NCBI GenBank assembly: GCA_002712305.1
Contig: PATE01000045.1
Location: forward strand, 16,660-41,366
DNA: 24,707 nucleotides
Direction: 5' to 3'
Origin: Gemmatimonadota bacterium
GTDB taxonomy: Bacteria; Latescibacterota; UBA2968; UBA8231
Shown here: one piece after another, positions 15,943 to 24,707 of the stretch
Numbering within the stretch: position 1 is the first letter of the stretch
Layout of the letters: every line of letters starts with the position of its first letter
Position numbers and translations under genes: made by a program
Notes under the pieces: generated by a model
Seen by the model: the letters and a program-made list of their open reading frames with translations, nothing else
What the model was told of the DNA's origin: nothing
Database searches by the model: none

Positions 15943-16530
15943 TCAGCTGACGCGGACGCTCAGATCGCGGAACCAGCAGACACCTCCGTGATCTTGCAGG
16001 CCGAGATGGCCTTGCCGGGGGAGATCCTTCCACGCGTGTCGAAACTTATTCAGTTCGCCGTCCGGCGATCGTCCTGCGGTATCGTAGGTCTCGACATCCA
16101 CCTCCCACACGGGCAGTCCGTTCTGCTCCAGACGCATCAAGGGGCCGACGCAGGACAGAACCAGTTGATTCCATTCGCCCGCCGGCCGCGCTACGTCCTG
16201 GGTGGGTGCAACCAGGTCATAGAGAGCCCCGGACGAGTGTTTGTTCAGCGTATGCTCACCGTGTGTGTCCAGAATCTGGATCTCAAGTCCCGTGTGTACC
16301 GGGTCCTTAAGATCGGACCAACGGAAGAACACACCACTGTTACAGTTGGGCTCGGTACGATACTCGAGCCGAAGATCGAAGTCTTCGTAACGAGCCTCGG
16401 TATACAGATACCCCCCGCCATCCGCCTTGCACAGGATACAGCCGTCAGCCACGGCCCAGCCTGCGGCATTGCCCGTCGCCTTCCAACCACTCAGATCATG
16501 ACCATTGAAGATCGTTTGCCATTCGCTCAT
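15943..16530 (-). CDS. DUF1080 (3-keto-disaccharide hydrolase) domain protein
   Basis: The 195-residue single-domain protein matches the DUF1080 family, now linked to cleavage of 3-keto glycosides. Typical segments are IFNGHDLSGWKATG, GWAVADGCILCKADGGGYLY, YEDFDLRLEYRTEPNCNSGV, FFRWSDLKDPVHTGLEIQIL, ALYDLVAPTQDVARPAGEWN and HLGLQDHGGVCWFRDLSVRV. The ATG at 16528-16530 has GGAG five bases upstream. No signal peptide is visible, although many relatives are exported. It lies directly downstream of two Gfo/Idh/MocA genes, which in other bacteria supply the C3 oxidation that makes the 3-keto substrate, so the three genes probably act in series. The upstream gene is frameshifted, so only one of the two oxidoreductases is intact. 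Three 16-bp direct repeats precede this start. Confidence 0.85.
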   Translation of the reverse strand: MSEWQTIFNGHDLSGWKATGNAAGWAVADGCILCKADGGGYLYTEARYEDFDLRLEYRTEPNCNSGVFFRWSDLKDPVHTGLEIQILDTHGEHTLNKHSSGALYDLVAPTQDVARPAGEWNQLVLSCVGPLMRLEQNGLPVWEVDVETYDTAGRSPDGELNKFRHAWKDLPRQGHLGLQDHGGVCWFRDLSVRVS

Positions 16531-16540
16531 TGTCGCTCCG

Positions 16541-16588
16541 CCTGAAAACCGATCAGCACTGGAATCGATCAGCACGAAGATCGATCAG
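16541..16588 (-). repeat. Three degenerate 16-bp direct repeats before the DUF1080 gene
   Basis: On the minus strand, CTGATCGATCTTCGTG (16573-16588), CTGATCGATTCCAGTG (16557-16572) and CTGATCGGTTTTCAGG (16541-16556) lie in exact tandem, each starting CTGATCG. The first and second, and the first and third, agree at 12 of 16 positions. They span the stop of the broken Gfo gene (TGA 16569-16571) and the leader of the DUF1080 gene. They could be remains of a tandem duplication or a binding-site array. Confidence 0.65.
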
Positions 16589-17627
16589 TCCGCAGACCGG
16601 AGGGTGACCTCTCGTCCTGATCCTGCGCTGCGCAACATCGCTCGAGCATTCGCTGTACTTGAAGTCCATGCCGCAGGGGTGCCGAGCAGGTTTCGTCGTC
16701 GAGAATGCAGGCGATGAAGTGACTCGCCAGAGCCTGCCAGGCATCAATATTGGCGCTGCGAGGCAGTGAAATCGACAGATCTTCCTCCCGTCCCTGCGGG
16801 TCGGTGCGATACAGCGTCAGTGGATTCAGACGAGCCCCCGCGTCGGTTCCGAATAGTTCGATCTGTATCTCTGCTGGTTGATGCGAAGCCCAGAAGCTTT
16901 CAATCTGAAGGCCTGCACCATCCTCGAACCGAATGACACCGCCGGCGAAATCGTCTGTATCGAACTGGCGCCACACCTTCTTTGGGTCGGTCGCGAATAA
17001 CCTTGCCCACGGAGACAGAAAAACGCGCCGCCCACGCCGGAGACGGTCACCGGTCTGGGGTGCCCCATGATCGCCCACGCTGCATCGAGAAAGTGCACGC
17101 CCATATCGCGAAAGGCTCCTCCCCTGGCTGGATGAAGCCGGGATTCCAGGCAGGAATCCCGTTGCGCCGCACACTTCGAGATCGGGCGTAGTAGATCTCA
17201 CCAAAGTATCCTTCGCGCGCCTTGTCCTGCAGATATCGATTCTGTGGATTGAAGCGTGTCGACAGGGACATCATGTTGACCACACCTGCCGCCTCGGCTG
17301 CTTTGACCAGCTTTGTAGCAGGACGTTCGCCGTCGGCCAACGGCTTGGTGACCATCACGTGTTTGTCTCGACGGACCGCTTCCAGGGCCACCGGCACGTG
17401 CAGCTGATTCGGTGTGCCGACGAAAATCGCGTCGATCTCCGGATCGCGACACATCTCACGGTAGTCGGTGTAACGCTTGATCTGATCGCCCCTCGACAGA
17501 TCACCGGCGAACTCATCCATCCGATCCGCCTGCAGATCGCACAGGGCGACGACCTGCCCTCTCGGGTCGGCATCCGGTGCGCGTCCATTGGGCCAACCCC
17601 TATTCCTACAATGCCGACACGGACCAT
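16569..17627 (-). pseudogene. Gfo/Idh/MocA oxidoreductase broken by three one-base deletions
   Basis: The pieces together form a complete 353-residue NAD(P)-dependent sugar oxidoreductase: start MVRVGIVGIG (ATG 17625-17627), then DPRGQVVALCDLQADRMDEF, FVGTPNQLHVPVALEA, KHVMVTKPLADGERP (the family Lys), GGAFRDMGVHFLDAAWAIMG (His motif), and PKKVWRQFDTDDFAGGVIRF to a stop at 16569-16571. They lie in four successive frames. Each change equals loss of one base: near 17575 (CACCGGAT), at a G4 run (17121-17124 on plus as C4) and at a T5 run (17019-17023 on plus as A5). Restoring all three gives exactly 354 codons. It starts 8 bp after the intact Gfo gene and precedes DUF1080. Only short non-functional peptides can be made as written. 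Confidence 0.85.
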
Positions 17628-17635
17628 GACCGCGC

Positions 17636-18628
17636 TCAACAGGTGGTCACCTTCGCTGGCTGCCCCGTGCGTGCGGACTCCCACGCCGCTTCCGTCAGTT
17701 CGATCACGCGCAGACCACATATCGGTGGAACCTGCACCTCGTCCCGACCGAGGATGGCGTCGATGAAGTTGCGATCCGGCGACATGGCACCCGGCAGATT
17801 GGCCGGCTCTGCCGCGTCCGATCCAGCGGCCTTGTAGGTCAGGTGACCGTTGCGAATGTAGGCGGCCGCTTTCGAGCCATAAATGGTGATATCCTCCCAC
17901 ATTCCGCCCGATGGTGCATTGCCGATGATGGAGATGTTTCCCAGCGCTCCCCCTTTGAAACGCAGCGACAGCGCCGAATTGATGTCGACCTCAGACTCAA
18001 AATTCTCCACATAGGCCTGGACTTCGTCGACGGCCAGTCCCGTCATCCACAGCACGATGTCGAGCAGATGTGAACCGGAGTCATTCAATTGCCCGCCACC
18101 GGACAGGGACAGCTTCTGGCGCCACAGTCCCATGGTCCCCCGATACCAACCTTGGTCCTGCATGGCCGTGATGAACTGAATCTCCCCCATCTCGCCACAG
18201 GCAATCTGGTTTCTCAGATATCTGTACACCGGTTGAAGGTGACGCTGGTAGGAGACCATGAGGATCTTCCCCGCGTCCTGCGCATGGGCGATCACCTTGT
18301 GAGCATGTTCGACAGTGCAGACCATCGGCTTTTCAGACAGTACGTGCAGGCCACAGTCCAGGGCGTCGGTGATCTGTTCGAAATGGAGCGTGTGGGGTGT
18401 CGAAATCTCCACAGCGTCCAACTCGACATTGGCCAGCAGATCCTTGTGGTTGTCAAAGGTGGGAATGTCAGCCGGCAAGCCGTCGTTGCGGGTTCGAGCA
18501 CGGTCAAGACTGTCTGCGCTCGGGTCGCACAGTGCCACGACCTCTGCGTCCTTCATTTCGTGAATTCGGCCGATGTGGCCAGAGGCGTTGCCGCCACAGC
18601 CGATAAATCCAACGCGAATGCGATCCAT
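17636..18628 (-). CDS. Gfo/Idh/MocA family NAD(P)-dependent oxidoreductase, intact
   Basis: The 330-residue protein has the N-terminal Rossmann motif RVGFIGCGGNASGHIGRIH, the acidic strand end ALCDPSADS, the family motif LSEKPMV with the catalytic Lys, and the C-terminal substrate domain with GGGQLNDSGSHLLDIVLWMT, in which Asp and His are the usual catalytic pair. Members oxidise sugars, inositols or glycosides with NAD(P). ATG 18626-18628 is preceded by AAGGA close to the start and AGGAG further upstream. It is the first gene of the minus-strand cassette that continues with a second, broken Gfo gene, DUF1080, a propeller and an FKBP, so a role in oxidising a glycoside for DUF1080 cleavage is likely. 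Substrate is not evident. Confidence 0.92.
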   Translation of the reverse strand: MDRIRVGFIGCGGNASGHIGRIHEMKDAEVVALCDPSADSLDRARTRNDGLPADIPTFDNHKDLLANVELDAVEISTPHTLHFEQITDALDCGLHVLSEKPMVCTVEHAHKVIAHAQDAGKILMVSYQRHLQPVYRYLRNQIACGEMGEIQFITAMQDQGWYRGTMGLWRQKLSLSGGGQLNDSGSHLLDIVLWMTGLAVDEVQAYVENFESEVDINSALSLRFKGGALGNISIIGNAPSGGMWEDITIYGSKAAAYIRNGHLTYKAAGSDAAEPANLPGAMSPDRNFIDAILGRDEVQVPPICGLRVIELTEAAWESARTGQPAKVTTC

Positions 18629-18660
18629 TTCCTTCGCTCTTTCTCCTGTGAGGTGGCAGC

Positions 18661-18687
18661 GGCAATATATCGGCGATCTTCATTGCC
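18661..18687. promoter_or_regulatory. Inverted repeat upstream of the Gfo cassette, candidate operator
   Basis: GGCAAT (18661-18666) and ATTGCC (18682-18687) form an inverted pair 33 bp upstream of the Gfo start, between that start and the metG terminator. The minus-strand sequence includes TTGGCA and an AT-rich GATATATT, but the spacing between them (about 14) is too short for a standard promoter. It is the only place where a promoter for the cassette would be expected. Confidence 0.25.
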
Positions 18688-18714
18688 AACCACCCACCTA
18701 CGCATCATGAACGA

Positions 18715-18754
18715 CAAATAAAAAAACAGGGGCGGCACCCGTCGGTGCCGCCCC
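18715..18754 (-). terminator. Strong intrinsic terminator after metG
   Basis: On the minus strand, GGGGCGGCACC and GGTGCCGCCCC form a perfect 11-bp GC-rich stem with a four-base loop (18729-18754), followed by TG and seven Ts (plus-strand A7 at 18720-18726). It lies 30 bp after the metG stop, separating the uvrA-M24-metG set from the Gfo cassette. Confidence 0.95.
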
Positions 18755-18784
18755 ATGATATGACGATGCTCTGCTTGGAGGGGG

Positions 18785-21959
<3,175 letters not shown>

Positions 21960-21966
21960 GTCTACC

Positions 21967-24707
21967 TCACGCGATCCACGTTTTGAGATACCGGCCGGTG
22001 ACCGATTCTGCGGTGACTCCCACCTGCTGGGGAGTTCCGCACACAACGACACGTCCGCCATCTGCCCCGGCGCCCGGCCCAAGATCGATCACATGATCCG
22101 TGGCAGCGATCAACTGAAGATTGTGTTCGACGACGATGACCGTGTTGCCCCCGTCGACGAGGCGTTGGAGCAATTCTACCAGATACCCCACATCCTCCGG
22201 GTGCAATCCAGAGGTCGGCTCATCAAGAATGTAGACGGTCCCGGCCATTGTGGGGCGTCCCAGATCCGCAGCCAGTTTCACTCTCTGTGCCTCCCCACCC
22301 GACAACGTGCTGGCGGGTTGGCCGAGAACGAGATAGTCGAGACCGAGATCTGCCAGAAGCTGCAGACGACGTGCGGCCTCTGGAATCGCGGCGAACAGCT
22401 CCAACGCCTGGGCCACATCAAGATCGAGGATGTCGGCGATGGAATGCTCGTGGAAGCGGACTTCGAGCACTTCCCGGCGGTAGCGTCGCCCGCCGCAACT
22501 TGCGCACAGATTGGCTGCCGACTCCCATTCAGGTCCTGTCGTGTTGCTGCCACTCCCATCGCAGCGTGGGCAAGCTCCCTCAGAGTTGAAGCTGAAGTGA
22601 CCGGGCCGATATCCACGTACACGAGATTCGGGAAGTTCACTATAGAGATTTCGGATTACGCCGTGCAGACCCGTGTAGGTCGCCGCGTTGGATCTCCGGC
22701 TGCGACCGATGGGTGCCTGATCGATGGCAACGACGCGCTCTACCCTCTCGTCCCCCTCACACAGATCGAATGCCAAGGGGGTCCGCTCTGAACCTTGATG
22801 CCGAGCCGCGAGCAAGGGATACAGCGTATCATGCACCAGCGTACTCTTACCCGATCCGGAGACGCCCGTCACGGCGGTGAGAAGACCCAGCGGAAATGCG
22901 GCCTCGACCTGCTGCAGGTTGTGGCCTGCAGCCCCGGCGAGTCGGAGCCAGCCCCCCTCGCCGGCAACCCTGCCTCGCCGGGCGACGGCGGGACGATCTT
23001 CTGGGTGTAGATACTTTGCCGTCGCCGTGGACGCAGCCAGCGTGGACGGATGAGAGACGTCGACACACTTGCCTCCTCTGCGGCCAGCGCCCGGCCCCAG
23101 TTCGACGACCAGATCCATCCCCGCGATCAAGGCCGGATCGTGCTCGACCACGATAACACCATTGCCCTTCTCGCGCAGATCCGTCAGGCAGCCCAGCAGC
23201 CGGTCGGCATCGGCCGAATGCAGACCGGCACTCGGCTCGTCGAACACGTAGAGCACCTGAGTTACCCCCGACCCCAGAGCCGCCGTCAACTGCACCCTCT
23301 GATGCTCGCCGCTTGAGAGGGAATCTGCGCGTCGGTCTAGGGTCAGATAACCGAGACCGAGATCGACGAGGGCTTGGGTACCCTCATCGACCGCCCGCAA
23401 CAGGGGGCGAGCGATCTCGGCAGCCTCCGATTCAAGATTCCACGCCTGGATACGATCTGCCAGTTTGGACAGCGGTTGAGCCGCCAACGTGTCGATGCCC
23501 TCACCGGCGATCTTCACCCCCCTGCCTGCCGGGCTGAGCCGGCTGCCCCCGCAGTCGGGGCATGGTGTGTCGATGGTTGAGTGGGCATCGAGCCAGGTGG
23601 TCAGTGCGTCATCCTCACTGGCGCGGAGACGTTGCAGGACGCGCTTGAGTCCGACGAAACCACCTCGTCGGCGGTCACCTTCCCAGAGAGTTGTGACGCC
23701 CTCCTCGGGCCATTCGGCCAGCGGAGCACCGGCCTCGACGCCGCTCTTGGTCATCAACGATTGAATCTGCCTGAGTAGTTTCGATTGCCCGAATTGTTCA
23801 AACAGGTCTTTGAGAGCCGAGATGGGGCTCTCGCCGGCACTCAGCAGCCCTTCACCCACCACCCGGGCTGTCATTCCGGAGCCACGACACGTGGCACAGG
23901 CGCCCTGTAGCGTATGGAAGGAAAACAGGGCGGAGGTCAGGGGCGGAAAGATGGCCCCGCATTCGACACATGCGGGTCGCACGGCGAATCGTTCCTCCTG
24001 GCCACTGTCATGGTCCAGCAGCACGAGCTTGCCCTCACCGATCTCGGCTGCCGCCTGCAAGGAACCCTTGAGTCGTCGACCCGTCTCGGCCTTGACCACG
24101 ACGCGATCGACCACCACATCGAGGGCTGCGTCGATGAGATCTTCGGCTTCCACGTCGTCGAGCAGCTGCAGTTGCCCTGCCACCCGAAGGCGTCGGTATC
24201 CCCGCTTTTCGATCTCGGCGATCCGTTGCGTGACCTCGGTGGCATTTGTTGCAGGCGGAAGGGGCGCAAGTACGACCCATCGCGTTCCCTCTGCAACGCC
24301 ACGGGCGCGTTCGAGAACTTCATCGAAGCGGTGCGTATGAACCGGCGCTCCGCAGTCGAGACAATAGGCGGTCCCGATTCGAGCATATAGCGACCGTAGA
24401 TAGTCATAGATGCCGCACAGCGTTCCGACGGTCGCACGAGGAGAAGCCCTCAGGCGTTGCTGCCCGATGGCGATGGCGGGACGCAGGCCATCGATGCGAT
24501 CTGCAGCCGGCGGAGGTACGCCGGCGACCAACGCTCTCGCCCCCGGTTCGGCCAGCAGGAATCGACGCCGGGCCTCGGCGTAGATCGTATCGAAAGCGAG
24601 AGAGGATTTGCCGGAACCGGACACACCCGTCATTGCCACCAGCGCGTCTGCGGGCACATCGATGTCGACACCTTGCAGATTGTGCGCCCGCGCACCTCGA
24701 ATCTCGA
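21967..24707 (-). CDS. uvrA: UvrA-like excinuclease ABC subunit A (5' end beyond right edge)
   Basis: About 913 residues are visible and the frame continues through the right edge as [20 protein letters not shown], so the N-terminus is missing only by a short stretch. UvrA is the dimeric damage-sensing ATPase of nucleotide excision repair. Two ABC modules are present: Walker [21 protein letters not shown] and [18 protein letters not shown]; Walker [14 protein letters not shown] and [16 protein letters not shown]. Zinc motifs are CVECG...CATCRG in the first half and CPRCDG...CASCGG in the second. A segment matching the UvrB-binding region (VVLAPLPP to LLDHDSG) is kept. The first-module signature reads LSSGEHQR, not LSGGEAQR, while the second is canonical. 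This points to a divergent or paralogous UvrA. It is the first visible gene of uvrA-M24-metG. Confidence 0.9.
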   Translation of the reverse strand, partial: EIRGARAHNLQGVDIDVPADALVAMTGVSGSGKSSLAFDTIYAEARRRFLLAEPGARALVAGVPPPAADRIDGLRPAIAIGQQRLRASPRATVGTLCGIYDYLRSLYARIGTAYCLDCGAPVHTHRFDEVLERARGVAEGTRWVVLAPLPPATNATEVTQRIAEIEKRGYRRLRVAGQLQLLDDVEAEDLIDAALDVVVDRVVVKAETGRRLKGSLQAAAEIGEGKLVLLDHDSGQEERFAVRPACVECGAIFPPLTSALFSFHTLQGACATCRGSGMTARVVGEGLLSAGESPISALKDLFEQFGQSKLLRQIQSLMTKSGVEAGAPLAEWPEEGVTTLWEGDRRRGGFVGLKRVLQRLRASEDDALTTWLDAHSTIDTPCPDCGGSRLSPAGRGVKIAGEGIDTLAAQPLSKLADRIQAWNLESEAAEIARPLLRAVDEGTQALVDLGLGYLTLDRRADSLSSGEHQRVQLTAALGSGVTQVLYVFDEPSAGLHSADADRLLGCLTDLREKGNGVIVVEHDPALIAGMDLVVELGPGAGRRGGKCVDVSHPSTLAASTATAKYLHPEDRPAVARRGRVAGEGGWLRLAGAAGHNLQQVEAAFPLGLLTAVTGVSGSGKSTLVHDTLYPLLAARHQGSERTPLAFDLCEGDERVERVVAIDQAPIGRSRRSNAATYTGLHGVIRNLYSELPESRVRGYRPGHFSFNSEGACPRCDGSGSNTTGPEWESAANLCASCGGRRYRREVLEVRFHEHSIADILDLDVAQALELFAAIPEAARRLQLLADLGLDYLVLGQPASTLSGGEAQRVKLAADLGRPTMAGTVYILDEPTSGLHPEDVGYLVELLQRLVDGGNTVIVVEHNLQLIAATDHVIDLGPGAGADGGRVVVCGTPQQVGVTAESVTGRYLKTWIA

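Noticed and set aside
17019-17124. Programmed frameshifting in the broken Gfo gene
   Set aside because: Three same-direction shifts would be needed in one gene, and no slippery heptamer with a downstream structure is evident.

Overview
The window is bacterial, moderately GC-rich and gene-dense, with no tRNA, rRNA, CRISPR array, insertion sequence or prophage that I can see. It mixes housekeeping genes (a purF-type amidotransferase, amtB-glnK, polA, metG, an M24 peptidase, a UvrA-like ATPase) with carbohydrate-type accessory genes: three Gfo/Idh/MocA oxidoreductases, a DUF1080 protein, a galactonate-dehydratase-like enolase, an isochorismatase-like hydrolase, an FAD_oxidored protein and a COG3618 amidohydrolase. 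That mix is typical of environmental lineages such as Latescibacterota, Poribacteria or Planctomycetes. This taxonomic hint is inferred from gene content only; I cannot place the organism.

Layout. Positions 1-8262 are all minus strand: partial purF, an unrecognised alpha/alpha-toroid-like protein, a small frameshifted protein, glnK, amtB, an amidohydrolase and polA. Positions 8451-10768 are plus strand: a polyphosphate kinase 2 pseudogene followed closely by a frameshifted FAD oxidoreductase. Positions 10815-13668 are a tight minus-strand operon, in transcription order isochorismatase-like hydrolase, enolase-superfamily dehydratase, and an MDR dehydrogenase without the usual zinc ligands. Positions 13816-14529 (plus) hold the C-terminal part of a Gfo/Idh/MocA protein; the Rossmann half is missing and a 10-bp inverted repeat sits at the break. 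Positions 14590-18628 (minus) are an accessory cassette, in transcription order intact Gfo, Gfo broken by three frameshifts, DUF1080, beta-propeller, FKBP lipoprotein. A strong intrinsic terminator at 18715-18754 separates it from the upstream minus-strand set uvrA-like, M24 peptidase, metG.

Function. amtB and glnK form an ammonium uptake and nitrogen-sensing pair. The Gfo and DUF1080 genes suggest oxidation and cleavage of a glycoside through a 3-keto intermediate. The isochorismatase/enolase/MDR operon looks like a small catabolic route for an acid sugar or a similar compound of unknown identity.

The most striking property is the uneven distribution of damage. About 19 kb of coding sequence, including the long polA, metG and uvrA-like frames, is open. 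At least eight disabling changes plus one large truncation fall in about 4.4 kb of five accessory genes, and every plus-strand gene is damaged. This looks more like gene decay than random sequencing error, but reads are needed to decide. I did not find a clear new defence or mobile system.
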